Origin: Escarpia spicata
Lineage: Eukaryota; Annelida; Polychaeta; Sabellida; Siboglinidae
Length of the DNA stretch: 64,000 bases
Assembly: GCA_963995525.1 (NCBI GenBank)
Contig: OZ023216.1
Span: 41,195,346-41,259,345 of the forward strand
Direction: 5' to 3'
The notes under the pieces are model-generated. The model saw nothing but the letters and a program-made list of their open reading frames with translations. It had not been told where the DNA came from and did not search any database. Shown here piece after piece: positions 47,410-59,769 of the stretch; position 1 is the first letter of the stretch, and every line of letters starts with the position of its first letter. A program made the position numbers and the translations under genes.

Positions 47410-47423
47410 CCGCTAGGTGTCGC
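47410..47423 (+). promoter_or_regulatory. CTCF-like motif
   Basis: CCGCTAGGTGTCGC matches CCRCYAGRKGGCRS with one mismatch. Inference only. Confidence 0.2.
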
Positions 47424-47961
47424 GGTAATCTAGCAATAAGTTGGGCTTGGTTAGTAGCGATTCATTGTTAAATTGTTCGTGAATGTATTCCCGTCGGTAG
47501 ATTTTCTACATTCGTACGTTGGATTCGTGGTGTGCATGGGTGAGTTTCAACAGCAACAAACGAACTGAATTTGGAACTGAACTTTGTCCTAGTTGCGGCG
47601 TCTACCGCTACTAGAATAGATCTTTATTATAAACGAGAAAGAGCTATTTGGCATGGAATGTTATGCAAATATAATTTTTTTATTAACACTGGAGGCCCTA
47701 TATTACACTTCTCTGATATTTTGAGCACGTTTTAATCACGCTACCTGTCGATAAAAAGTACATAATTTATTGGAAAAACTATAGGATTCGCTTGTTTTGC
47801 ACTCACGGCGCACGTGGTACGGAAAGTAAAATAGAAAGACTAAGCTCTGTGCACTATCTACCAGAGATATAAATAATCAAGGAACTCAATTAAAAGAGCA
47901 ACTCGAACCCGTAACAAATGTCACGCTTTACTTGACCCGCACCGATAAGCATGTGCACGTG

Positions 47962-47991
47962 AACGCGCGCGCGCACGCACACACGCACACA

Positions 47992-48022
<31 letters not shown>

Positions 48023-48330
48023 TCACACACACACACACACACACACGCAGGTACTTACGGGTACGTACGCGCGTGCCCGCCCGCACGCACACGCACATAA
48101 CACAAGCTCACGTACATACACTCATGCAAGTGGCGCTCACAGAAACACACACACCTATACGCGTACGCGCTCGCACACACACGCACACACACGCGCGCAC
48201 ACACACATGCACACACACACACACACACACATATACGCACACGCACACGCACGCACACACACACACACACACACATGCACGTACACGCACAGACGCGCGC
48301 GCGCTCACAGACACACACCCACACACACGT
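47962..48330. repeat. Complex CA/CGCA/GCGC repeat
   Basis: CA, CGCACA and CGCG runs interspersed with short non-repeat pieces (48050-48160). The long open frames over it (for example 47932-48702) are repeat artefacts in their first half. A poly-C run follows at about 48346-48358. Confidence 0.9.
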
Positions 48331-48674
48331 TCCCGCGCAAACGACCCCCCCCCCCCCCTCTACCAACTGTCAACAATAACAAATGGCCGAGCTATTTTTA
48401 CTGACATGAACGACCCATTCCTTTCGTCCCTCACGACATACCTCACCCGCGGCTTTGTCTCGGCGTCCATATGTCACCTCTCCGTCTTGACGCCTGTCCG
48501 GGCTTTTGTTGGGGCCGAGAAAATACAGCGAGCAGACAAGAAGACGGCGGGGGTCGGCGGTCGGCGGTCGGCGGTAGACTGTCGGAGACGGCCCTTTAAG
48601 GGTGCAAATGCCGATAGGTGGTCTACAGAACGGTTGAAAATTAACCGTCAATTTCCATGTGTTTCTGTAATGTT

Positions 48675-48830
48675 CTTAGGGTACACGGTGGTTTGCCAGT
48701 AGAATCCGGTCAGTCGAGAGGTCCAGGGATTGAGTCCACCCGCAGCCGTGATGACATTTGGACATTTCACCTCATGTTGCTAAGGTTCACTCAGTTGCGT
48801 AAACGATTTCATAGCAGTAGACTGGCAGAT
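48675..48830 (+). mobile_element. Second SINE type, tRNA-like head (weak)
   Basis: A head with B-box-like GGGATTGAGTCC is followed by GACATTTGGACATTTCACCT, CATGTTGC and GTTCACTCAG. The last block recalls GTTCACTCAGC in the main SINE family, but the 3' part differs. Probably a related or older SINE. Confidence 0.4.
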
Positions 48831-50090
48831 AGTGAGAGCTGGGAGTCCGATGATAAAATGTTAAGAACAAAAAAATGTTCGTGTAGTAATTGTAACGAGG
48901 CTGATTCTTTCAAACACATGGTGTTTGCGTGAAGTGTTCGGGGCATATGTCATGTAGCTTAAGTAAATAATGTTTGAGCGGCCGAGATAGTGGTGTTTGA
49001 ATGTTTTATAATAATAATAATAATAATAACAACAACAATAATAATAATTATTATTATTATTTATTTGCAATCATAAGATTAAAAAAAAAAAATAGGTATG
49101 CTATTTATATGCTTTGGTTTGCTTGTGCAGTTATATATTCGACAATCTCCATACTGATCCAGTTACTAAAAATGTGTTGATCCCGCTCGCTGCTTCGCAA
49201 ATTGTTATAGATGTTGTGTTCGGTGTTGTAAAATGTTGTATATGTTGAATGCAAAGTTCTGCGATTGAGAACAGCTTACTTTATACAGAATAATACATGA
49301 TGCATTATTTCGGTTTTTTATTTCGCGAATAAATCGTGAATAATGTACATAATTTATTTAAATTGCAAGCGATCTTTCAAGCGCAGTTGTGGTTTGACGC
49401 TGTATTTGTAGCGCTGTAGCGAAAATAGGGTTTTTAAGGTGCTTACTTAATTCGATGTCTTTGCTTGTTTCGTTTCAGACATATTTTCCCGAAAAGTCGA
49501 ACTTATTTAATATTGCTACCCTCCGTCATCTTGTTTTAGTAAATGTGCCATTTAGTTCCGTTGAAACCATCTGATACACTAAAACATTTTGTTGACCGCA
49601 TGCGATCAAAAATCGGCGAAATATAGCAACAAAAATGTGATATTCATTACACAAGGATATTCGCAAGTTGTGCGATCTAAAGTTCAAAGTAAATTATTTC
49701 GATGATTTTATCAAAACTTTTTTTATTAAGTCGACTCATGTACTTCACGCACTACATGTTCTGAACATGAATACACCTGATTCGCGATGGGTGAAATCGC
49801 GTGAGTGGGGCATTTTAATTAACACATCTACGGACGAACGGAGTATGTGAGGTCTGCCTTTCGTAATGGCAATTATTATAACTTCTCTGTCGCTGCTTGG
49901 AAATACTTTGCAACGACTGTTTTTCTGTGTATTCGAATTATATTGATCTATTATATATTGATTGCCCAAATGTGTGTTAGCGAATATTTAAAAACAATGG
50001 CTATATTGAATGAATACCTGTTCGGTTGCTACGTAAATAGGAAATTCGGAACGAAATATTCAAATTAAACAGAACACTGTCAGAATATAT
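48830..50090. other. No gene recognised; (ATA/ATT)n at 49004-49065
   Basis: The triplet tract ATA changes to ACA and then ATT. The remainder is A+T-rich, with two overlapping + frames at 49668-50068 of no recognisable type. Confidence 0.5.
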
Positions 50091-50839
50091 AACTTTATGC
50101 GGCCCGGTAAAGTCAACTGGGCCAACTTTATGTTACAATAAATATACGTTATACCATATGACGCGATTCTACAATTAACATTTATCAGAACGTGTACCTT
50201 TAATGGCGGATGGATCCTATTGTGGTCTGTGCCCACGCCGAGCGGGAAACTAAATGTCGTCTGCCGGTGAAGTGCCGCCAACAGGAAAGCATCACTTCAC
50301 TCCCGAAAGCTGCACTTCGGTCGCCGGACGTACTTCATTAAATAAAAGAGAAACCAGCACATGCGTTGTGCGTCGGGGTAGTATAGGAATCTAGCATTGT
50401 GATCTTTGATTGGGTCGCGATTAGGATAAGCAGAGAAGACGCAGCGATAGAGCAGACGAATTCAGCTAATCAGTTTGGGTGATTACAGGATGGGATTGTC
50501 GCCTCGTGTTTAGTTTTAGTCAATCGGTTAATAAGGTCAAACATGTAAGATTCAAGTAACATGACCCAAATAAAAAACTATCATGTAGGTAATTTAACCA
50601 AATAAAAATAGTTTTCCTGGAAACACGACCTACCCACCTGATTAGGAAACAATGGATGTATAAAGAGTACATTCGTCTACGACTATTTTGGCAATGGAAA
50701 AGACCGTTTTCACGCGTTCACCCTGGCACACGGTACACAGTGGTTCATTCTGAACAGCAGTAGAAAACACAAAGAAAAAGACACGTTAATAGAGAGACAA
50801 CTTGGGGTAACCAAAATTAAGAATTCAAGACTGCATGAA

Positions 50840-51140
50840 GAGGGATTTAAAGGGAGGCTGTTCTGTTCCTACTTTTTCGTTTGTAAATTAATAAATGTTC
50901 TTATGACTGCACTAATTATGTTGAAGGTATATTGCCGGCTAAATTGTGTCTAGTACTCCCGTAATAACGTTTGCAGTTTGGAAGGTACGACCCCGGAGCA
51001 TGTTGAAATAGTAAACAAAACATCCAGTTTCAAAACACGCTTTATTGGTAATACGGCCGAGCCGGGCTGAGTTAACTGCAATACACTTTGTGGTTCAACA
51101 ATGTCCCATTTTCCCACGTTCGACGCAGCGTACTTTCCGT
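50840..51140 (-). repeat. Dispersed repeat family B, copy 4 (inverted)
   Basis: The reverse complement follows copy 3 block by block: GAACGTGGGAAAATGGGACA, TTGTTGAACCA, TACCAATAAAGCGTG, TTTGAAACTGGATGTTTTGT, AACATGCTCCGGGGTCGTAC, TTCCAAACTGCAAAC, AGTCATAAGAACATTTATTA. It ends with TTTAAATCCCTC. Confidence 0.75.
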
Positions 51141-51252
51141 TAAACATTTATTACTACGCCGAGTAGTACGGGCATAATACTACGCTGTACATTATACACT
51201 TATTAAAGGCGATGTTCCGTCGATACGTAAGCATTGTAGTTCATAACAATGG

Positions 51253-51475
51253 TGATTTCTTATTTTATTACGCGGTACCCAGTCCTTGTACAGTACCGCT
51301 AAAACTCGTTGCATGTTATCCCCTTGTAGACCTGTTCATTCGACAACCAGCCCAATTTCTCTGGGAAGCATTCAGCCACGCTACAGCTACTGTACGATAT
51401 TATATTCGTCACATTGTTATTGACCCACTATTGTCTGTAGCACTCTTATGCACAAATGAATGAACGGAAGCGTCC
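51253..51475 (-). mobile_element. tRNA-derived SINE, copy 4 (degraded)
   Basis: On the + strand the landmarks of the family in reverse are visible: ACGCGGTACCCAGTCCTTG, TAGACCTGTTCATTCGA, TTTCTCTGGGAAGCATTCAG, CCACGCTACAGCTACT, ACCCACTATTGTCTGTAGCA. The tRNA-like head is lost beyond about 51475. Confidence 0.75.
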
Positions 51476-51829
51476 TCACGCATCAATCATAAGGTACGCA
51501 TAGGATAATTAAGTCAGTCAGTTAGTAAATCTTTAGTTAAGTACGTAAGAAAATGAGCCAGTCAGTCAGTAATCAAGGACGTTTATACAAGAACGCAGAC
51601 AAAACAGAGTGACCGGAATTGCCCATGCAAGCTTCTAAACAGTTGCAAATGGATCCGATTATTTCGAAACTCGGCTTCCTCATTCGATAGTTCGACGTTC
51701 TACCTACTGCGCTGCCGCGCCTTATGCAACCCACCACATTCCTCTCCCACCCTCTACACAACGCACACAACATTTGCCGCATTGACACTTTTATCTCACT
51801 CCATACACCACCCTCGATAAAATCACCGA

Positions 51830-52370
51830 ATTTCGAAACGGCAACCGGCTGTGCAACGGCGGTCTGCCTCCAGAAGGTGTTACGCGTCGTTTACAATATC
51901 AATTTGTCGGCGTCATAAACGACGTTGACTTCGCCGCTGACTAATTATCGCTCAACGAGGTGAAGTCCGCACCTGGAGTTGCGTCGTAACGGCGCAGTAA
52001 AGTGGTCAAACGCGTGTGACAGTCGTTGTTACAGTCGACGCGTAGCTCTGATGACACCGGCAATGATGATATCAAAGGTGTCGTTGGCGTGTACGGTTCC
52101 ATAAACGTACCGTTTACAACGGGAGTCTTATTGCCCGTGAACCTCCCGGGCTAACGCGGCGAGTTTAACGGCTGGTAGAGATGAGCTCATGAGCAATATA
52201 CCAGACCGAGGAGATCGCCGTGGCGAAACCCGATCGCCGCGGAGCGATAGGGTCGAGTTTGCGACAACTGCTCAATATCTCGAGTTTCCGCCGCCAGACG
52301 ACGAGAACTGACGCGAGAATATCGGATGACTCGCCGTGGCGCGTGCGTGTCGGGATGAGTGTCATAACGC
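51830..52370. promoter_or_regulatory. CpG-dense island, no gene recognised
   Basis: I counted about 27 CpG in the 180 bases from 52201 to 52380, a very high density. No frame shows a domain. Confidence 0.35.
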
Positions 52371-53332
52371 GAAATTCAAGGATGCCGTTTTATTATTTAT
52401 GACTAAAGAATACTACAAGTTTGTCTGCCTAGTCACAAACATGTATTTTTATGCGGTTAAGCCTGCGGGTGTGATGTCACCGTGACGCGTTGCCGTGAGA
52501 TATGTTATGTGATTTGCGATTATGCTATATAGGATGATGGGCGTATGACCATTTTTTATGGTCTTAAAAAATAATTGTAAATTAAACGTCGCATGCCTGA
52601 CGTATAATCAGCTAATAACAAATCTTTGTTTAAATGCGTCCATCCGCAATTCATAAAAGTATTAGCTAATAACGAATCGGGTTTCTTGTTGTTCAAACAT
52701 AATATTATAGAATGTGAGTAATCAAATTATATTAGGGGGATACTTTTAAATCGTCCAAAATACTTTAATTGTTAGATCGTGTGACCTGCAAAACTGCGAA
52801 TAGCTTATATTATAGTACGTATAGAAAGGCAGCCGTTTGCCATTTTCCGTTGATTTGTGGCCGACCTGTCAACAAATTGCATAGACTGTCCGAATAGTTC
52901 ACCCAAACTAAGTAAACGATTGCACAAACGAACTGAAACGGATATCGGGTAGCCTACGTTCGAAGTCTTGCGAAATTACCGTGAAACAAGACAAGCAAAA
53001 CAACCAGACGGAGGGATACCTTTAAATATATAAACATTCATATGCAAATTAAATATTGGTTGTTAAGATAATTGCGGCGGTGTGGAGCGATCATTTTCAC
53101 AAGTTAATACCCGTGCCTTTAAAATATACATAACACATCCTCTAAGGCAATAATTACTCGGACGTGTCAGATGTTCACTCACCTGTGTTACCTGTCTAGC
53201 TTCAAGTAATTCCAGTAACGGAAGATGCACTGCACCTGCGCCAAGTAATTATTCTACAGGGATCGGGACGGTGTAAAACATGCGGGTTCAAACAGGCGGC
53301 AATACGGGAATTCTCCTTGTAAAATATATCTT
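52371..53332. other. No gene recognised
   Basis: Unique A+T-rich sequence. Confidence 0.5.
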
Positions 53333-53575
53333 TCCCAACCACGCATACCTTGAATTTAAATGTGTCGTAGTCCACGCTCTTGCATACCTTAAATTTAAAT
53401 GTCTTATTCAATTATGCCAAGGATTTTTAAAATCCCGTTACCACTCATGCCAAACTTGAATCTTAAATGAGTCCCATTCACGCTTACCTTGAATTCAAAT
53501 GTCATACCCATTTATACCAAAATTGAATTTTAAATGGCATTCTCACTCACGCATGCCTTGAATTTAAATAGCGTG
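53333..53575. repeat. Degenerate 32-39-bp minisatellite, about 7 units
   Basis: A (C)TTGAATTTAAATG anchor recurs near 53350, 53389, 53422 (eroded), 53457, 53490, 53524 and 53558, each preceded by a GCATACC / TATGCC / CATGCC-like segment. Confidence 0.75.
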
Positions 53576-53987
53576 ATTATGTCGTTTAATTCCTTAGAAA
53601 ACGCCATATAAGTCACATAATTGCGCTTGCAAAATTCATCCTAATCTAAAACAAAACGACGATGTAACCTTTATTATTTAAAAGAGATTGATTTAAAACA
53701 TAGTAACATAATATAATTATCAATAAGATAACATAATTTAAATGCGCCCCCTCAATTCGATTTTTGCTCGCCTAGTTTAAAATTAATTTTGCGACAAAGC
53801 AAAGCTACCTAGTATCCACGGCGACATGCTAGCTTGTGCCACTTTATGTAGGTAGTTTTGGTAAAGTCATCATACAAACTGTTAGCTTATTTAATTCCTG
53901 CCCTGGAATTAATTCAAAGATTTGCAAAAACGGGAATATTCACGTGAATGAGCGATACGATTATGTTGATAGTGTCGACTTTACCTG

Positions 53988-54146
53988 GAAGGGGACGGAA
54001 GGGGACGGAAGGGGACGGAAGGGACAGAAGGGACGGAAGAGGACGGAAGGGGACGGAAGGGACGGAAGGGACGGAAGGGGACGGAAGGGGACGGAAGGGA
54101 CGGAAGGGAACGGAAGGGGACGGAAGGGACGGAAGAGGACGGTAGG
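53988..54146. repeat. GGGACGGAA minisatellite
   Basis: Tandem GGGACGGAA / GGACGGAAG units with length variants. Purine-rich, low-complexity sequence continues to about 54450. The 217-codon minus frame over it (Pro/Ser-rich) is an artefact. Confidence 0.95.
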
Positions 54147-54678
54147 ACGAAGTACAGAGATTAAGGATAAGAAAACAGTAATGGAGGGTAATAAGCGAGG
54201 ACGCGGGGCGGAGGAAGAGATGGGGCGCAATGTAGGAGACACTGGGAGCAGGGAAAGAACGGACGGTGTTTGAGTGGAAGGAAAGAAAGAAACTAAGGCA
54301 GGAGAGAAGGTGGCAGTTAGGATGGAATGGAGGACGGAGAGAGACATAGGAAGAAGAGGTAGTTACAGAAGGAAAGAGATACAAGAAGGTGGGAGGGCAA
54401 TGGGTGAGGAAAAGGAAAAAAGGGAGGAGGAGTAAGGGAAGGGGGCGAGGGGAGACAGAGGTCAGAAGGTCGATAATTTGATAAACAATGACGTCTTCGT
54501 GACGTAGACAATTGTTAACTGCCTTAATGTAGTGCTGTTGCGCCGCAGCTGCCAAGTCGTAGTTCAACTTCCTGTTTACAATTCGTAGTTCAACTTCCTG
54601 TTTACAATTACTGAGCTATACGAATGTAGGATGTATTATATTGTCATAAGCGAATTATGGAATTTAGTTGAGTTAAGC

Positions 54679-54880
54679 ACAGTTGATCTTGCATAATGCT
54701 TGTCTCTGGAAACTCTTGACAGTGAGTTGTTGCTTTTTAAACCATTGAATAGGCGGATGGATTGTTGGCAATGTTTCTGTGAGGGCGCAGTAACACGTTT
54801 GTGTCAGCATTGACGGGCGTTGCATACGGAGACATTCTAAAAGTGCTGAAAGCATGTGATGTCGACTAAATTTGTTTAGC
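54679..54880. repeat. Dispersed repeat family C, copy 1
   Basis: Matches 55640-55845 in the same orientation: CAGTTGATCTTGCATAATGC, GGAAACT, then TTGACGGGCGTTGCATACGG, ACATTCTAAAAGTGCTGAAA, GCATGTGAT and ACTAAA. The minus frames of both copies read similarly (HM..ALL.C..MQR.S.L), which may mean an old coding element. Confidence 0.6.
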
Positions 54881-55066
54881 AAATCAATGCCATTACGGCA
54901 GTAATTATGATTATATAATTTTGTTAGCCCAATTTTCTTATAATCAGACGACACGTTAGTTTGAGCAGCAATGCAGTACGGTAGAGTGGTCTAATCTTTG
55001 TTACTGCCGTCAAATCTGTGTTTGTACGTTGCAGTTGTGTGATGCCATATGGTGTTTACCAACAGA

Positions 55067-55093
55067 TCCCCCCCCCCCCCCCCCCCCCCCCCC
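55067..55093 (+). repeat. Poly-C run (about 26)
   Basis: Uninterrupted C run following AACAGAT; true length likely uncertain. Confidence 0.95.
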
Positions 55094-55639
55094 ATCTCCC
55101 GCATAGCGCGATAGAGCGACGGCAGTGCGTTACGCCCAGCATCGCTCTTGTCAGTCGATGATAAGAGCACCAGGTCACGCCCGCCACAGCGCCTCAGGGT
55201 TAGAGGTCAGCAGATCTCGTGAACTCACGCCACTGCCGATGACACCGGGGTCATCTGTCAGACAACGTAACTCACTGTCTGTGTCCAACGGACCAGTGTC
55301 AGTCCTACACTCTCTCCGCCCGTGCTCAAATGAAAGGTCGACAATGCGTAATTGTTGCGAAATGATATGCGAAATAATAGTGAAATATGGCGCGACAGAC
55401 AAATCGTGTGAAGTCCGTGTGAGGGTGCTGGCGGGTTACAAATGCGAACACCAAAATATTAACATACGTCACCCCAGTTATTAGTTCGACCTACTATGTG
55501 ATCGTGAATGCATTTTCGAAGGTGCTGATGTAAATGTGAAAGTCAGTTATGCACCTGTCGATGTAATGCAATAATTATTATCAAACAACATCAAACTTGA
55601 TAGCAGGCGATATACTTTCTTCACACGTTCACATGAAAA
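55094..55639. other. No gene recognised; moderately CpG-rich
   Basis: A 119-codon + frame at 55125-55484 overlaps a 75-codon minus frame; neither is recognisable. Confidence 0.35.
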
Positions 55640-55845
55640 CAGCTGAACTTGCATATTCCCGGTTTATTTGTGGAAACTAAAGATAGTGAACTTTGAATGA
55701 TGCTTTATAAAGCCTTGGCAATTGTTCTTCTATAACACGAGTGGGCACAGAAATACATGGCTATTTCTGGCAACGTTGACGTGCGTTGCATAACGGTGCA
55801 TTTTAAAAGAGCTGGAGGCATGTGATTTATACTAAACATTCCGAC
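55640..55845. repeat. Dispersed repeat family C, copy 2
   Basis: See 54679-54880. Landmarks: CAGCTGAACTTGCATATTCC, GGAAACTAAAGATAGTGAAC, CAACGTTGACGTGCGTTGCA, TTTTAAAAGAGCTGGAGGCA, TGTGATTTATACTAAA. A possible third fragment is at about 56535-56580. Confidence 0.6.
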
Positions 55846-55857
55846 AAACACAAATGG

Positions 55858-55992
55858 AAATGTGTGTGTGGGGATGGGTGGGTGTGGGTGTGTGTTTTGT
55901 ATGTGTGCGTGCGTGCGTGCATGAGAGTGAGATATAACGAGTATGCGTGATTTGTGCATGCGTGTGTATGTGGGGGTGTGGGGGTGTGCATA
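55858..55992. repeat. GT/GGGT-rich stretch
   Basis: Imperfect GTGTG, GGGTG and GTGC units, G-rich on the + strand. Confidence 0.8.
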
Positions 55993-56575
55993 TTCTAAGT
56001 ATATATTATGATGTCTCAATTGTTTTTACTTCGGATGACGTCATACATATATCCGGTGTAACTTTAAGTAGTTACACAACGCCGGAAGTCTCGTACACCG
56101 ATATCACCCTTCTGTCGACTGACAGAACACTTCTCGGGTATTCACCTGTCCGATGTTTGCGCAGATGTTGTCTTGATCATCAGACCCTATATAAACTCTA
56201 TGTCACTGTCATCGCTTGTCGCGTTGCCTTGTCAAGCGACGGTCGCCAGACGTGTCAACATCAGAGTTACTGTCTCACCAGCTCATAACTTGAGTACGTG
56301 ATACAACACGTGCGACCCGTATGCGCGTATGGTGAAATCGTTCGCTGTTCTGCATAGGAGATTAGGTGACCCTATTATATTAATTGAACAAGGCAGTTTT
56401 GTTGAACGACACGTGTGTTATATTTAATAAATGTGCGCAGAATCAATTATAGTGAACGATTATGGTACCAAATAAAACTGATAACGTCTGATAACGTCAA
56501 AATAAGAAAGAAAAGAATGTTCCAAGGTGAAGTGTTAATGTTGCGAACGCTTGCATACGTAAACATCTAAGAGAA

Positions 56576-56740
56576 AACGCGGTAGAACAGTTGTTAGCAC
56601 CCCCACATTGAATGCCAGAGGACTCGGCTCAATATCCAGATAATTTCAGGCAGGGGTATGTTTGGTGTAAAATCTAGCTCTCAACTTTGGGGACTGCGAA
56701 TTCCTCGTGATCCGGGGGATAACATTAATGTAGGTGCCTT
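56576..56740 (+). mobile_element. Possible tRNA-like SINE remnant (weak)
   Basis: GGTAGAACAGTTGTTAGCAC (A-box-like), then GGACTCGGCTCAATATCC (B-box-like) with about 35 nt between, followed by GGTATGTTTGGTGTAAAATC and CTCTCAACTTTGGGGAC. No second copy in this window, so the call is tentative. Confidence 0.3.
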
Positions 56741-58741
56741 ATTGTTAACTATAGGGATGTAAAAGGGTTACACGTCAAGAATTTAATTAAACTACTATAA
56801 GCAATTAGCCATTGCATACATACAAGCATACGTATGACTTGCGCACACACGAACACAGACACACATACGCACGCACGCACGCACACACAAACACACCTAT
56901 GTAAGAAAAGAAACAGAAATAATATTTTTTCAAGGAAATCTGTTTAGCTGTTTTTCAGGAAACAACCCGCGAAGAAATAAAAGTCCTCGCATTTCAACAG
57001 TACAATGCAATTAGTAATCAATAACAGTATAACGCCGTAGTAAGACGGACAAAACCACAAGTTCAGCGACCGCCCTCAGCCATCGCACTCAGCAGGACTC
57101 CGTTGCTCCGTGTGTGCGTCTACGCAATATCTTATCAAGATCTGCCTGATACCAACCACTACTGCGGAACCGGTTCAATCACATGGGAATTCGCGTGGGT
57201 TCCAGCAACGTACACAGAGTACAACGTACGTTCGGGAACTTCCCAAAGTGAACCACGCGTACCCCAAAATGTAGTCTGGCAATGTCCGGGGATGTAGACT
57301 CCCTTTTTTCGCGAGCGGTTTGCACCTGCGAAGGCGTTGTTTGTTGTTGCTATAACGACGGAGTGGGACCAATGCGACGAGGCGAACCTGTGGCTGCATA
57401 CCCGATCGACCCGCTGTTCCTGCAGCCGATATAGCCATCGTAGTTTCAGATAATTATTATACACCTAAAAAAACATTACGGTAATGTTCTCAACCTACGT
57501 TCAAAACATCGTTTTAGACAATTATTATACACTTTGCAAACATGATTACGTCGAAACGCTATAGCGACTAACTTCAAAAAAGAGTTTTGCACGAAGTCAT
57601 TATTTTTTAATTCTTTCAAATAAATAGCAATAATGAAAGTTATATATACACAATATATATATAGAGAGATACAATATCAAACACACTTTCTTCTTGATTG
57701 GTATGTACACAATTTAACATATAACAACAAATTTCGTGTTGTGGAACTTGGTTGAAAACACTCCTCTAATTAACTCCGCTAATGTTTGTTGAAGACACTA
57801 ATAATTACTGTAGTATCTTGAACGGGAAGGTGTCTTCAACGTTCCATGTGCTCCAGCCAAGGCCGTCTTGATTAGGTTAGAGCAAGCTTTAAACAACTGT
57901 TTCTATGTGTCGTACTACCGGGGCGATATAGCTACTCATTGATTGCGCAACATTTAATTCGCAGAAAATGAATAAAATGAAAAGTCCTACTGTTTTTGAG
58001 ATGCTACCCTTTATTAATGGTTTGTATCATATCTTTGGCATCGTGTTAAAATTGATTTTGTACATGGAAGTGCTAAGATTGTTTTTTGTATTTGGCATGC
58101 TGACCTGTTTAAGATCAGCATCCATTATAACGCATACACAAATTCATATTCACTGACTGACAGGTTAAGAACTTTTATATAACAGTATTGTTTGATGATT
58201 TGGTAATGGTGACCATCGATAACGTTGGTTTTCGTGAGAAAAAAAACCTGTTCAAGCTGACGGAACCCAGCTATAGTTGAATAACACGAAAAACAACATA
58301 AAAACTTCTTAAAAACACACAGAACAGAACCAGAAAATATATAATTATACGGACCAACAGAATGAGTTTCTTCGAATATTTTACCTTGCACTCCGTTTAG
58401 AATCAAGAACGTTTACCGTCAAACCATGAAAACGTACATAAAATACAGTCTGTAATAGCAATTGTGGGGCTATGAAACGTATACTAAGACACGGTGTATG
58501 CCACTAACATAACAGTCACCAAGTTATGTAGTGGACTTTCTTATAATCTGAATTCTGAAACTATCTTCGCATAAATACTAATTAGCACTAAATAAAAGTG
58601 CCAAATACAATCAGCAACAGTAACGTTACATTAGTTAAAACCAGCAAAAATGCCCGCCAGGTGAGTCTACAAAATAATGCATAACCTATATGATAAAAAA
58701 ATCCGCAACAAACCTCCTTAAATGGGAGGATGTGGCATTAC
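56741..58741. other. No gene recognised
   Basis: Holds a CA/CGCA microsatellite (56855-56896), an 11-bp perfect inverted pair GTTGAAGACAC / GTGTCTTCAAC (57788-57798 and 57830-57840), a moderately CpG-rich block at 57050-57440 with overlapping unidentified frames, and A+T-rich sequence. Confidence 0.45.
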
Positions 58742-59053
58742 GATCCGGTGCACTCCCTCAAACTATTCAACCCAAGAGCAAAACTAAACACAAGAAAAAA
58801 TGCATTACCGCTTAGAGTAGCTGAACCATAAAACAATTGACCTGAATCGGTAATACAAGCTAGATAAATAAATTCATTTATAAACCGCCTTGACAAATTC
58901 TGGTCAACCCGGGAGATACTGTACAAATATGAAGCCCCATTAACATTAAATATTGGGACTGGAAACCACAAACTTTTAATAGTTGAAGAAGAAGATCTGA
59001 TCATTGAGAAACCGAGAGGATCCTGCGATCAGAACAGTCCTGAGGTATACTAA
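58742..59053 (+). pseudogene. LINE ORF2 C-terminal fragment
   Basis: One + frame runs from 58742 to a TAA at 59051, with only three internal stops. It begins DPVHSLKLFNPRAKLNTRKN and continues ALPLRVAEP, then NN*PESVIQAR, INSFINRLDKFW. This is the LINE C-terminal pattern 'RGHSLKLFK.RAR...RK..F..RVV..WN.LPE.VV.A..LN.FKNRLDK.W'. The reading continues with an acidic tail (LLIVEEEDLII) and terminates. It is 5'-truncated. It differs from the 13.6-kb LINE and from the 59.8-kb fragment in its C-terminal sequence, so it marks another family. Confidence 0.65.
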
Positions 59054-59769
59054 AGTAGGTTACAAAACAGCATAACGCGCTAGCGGATACTCATTGTTTG
59101 TTCGAAGTGACGAAGATCGAAGAGAATTTGAAGGTCACGTCCATCGAAAGGTCCTAGTCGACCTAGTGTAGACTTGTCAAATAGTATCCGTATTGCTATG
59201 CTACTGGCATGAGGGTAGACATATTAAGTATGGTGTCAGCGTCTACTCCATGTTGCCAAGTCCATGACGCAGGGGCCATTTTCCAGAAGTATTTACTGCG
59301 CGCGCGTCGTTCGTGCGATTGTGAATTTACGTTTTACGTATTATGCGCGCATTACGTTTTACGTTCCGCACAATTGATTTACCTTATAAAAGATGAGAAT
59401 ATTCGCATATTTTGAAAATGTATTGGTGTAATGTCCTATTCTAGGGATCGTCGATTAAAGCATGAAAGTTTGGCGCTCGAGGTTCACGGTAACGTACCTG
59501 CACAGAGGTTCTGAGCGAGAATATGTGAATGACTCTGAGGCGAGTAGACCCCAGATCGTCGAGGTGACCGCTGTGACGGATACTTGCAACATATCAGTAC
59601 TTTGTTGTCATATTGGAAGCTACGCTTCACTTTGTTATCGCCATAACGCGCAGTTCGCAAATGTTATAAGTTATGAAAACAGTTTGTATGTTACTGTGTT
59701 TACTTAACTGCAGGTTTCTTTTTTCTCTATTGCTCACTTTGCACTCCCTAGCAAACGACGATGACATCA

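Noticed and set aside
53914..54567. 217-codon Pro/Ser-rich minus frame
   Set aside because: Complement of the GGGACGGAA minisatellite and adjoining purine-rich sequence; no domain.
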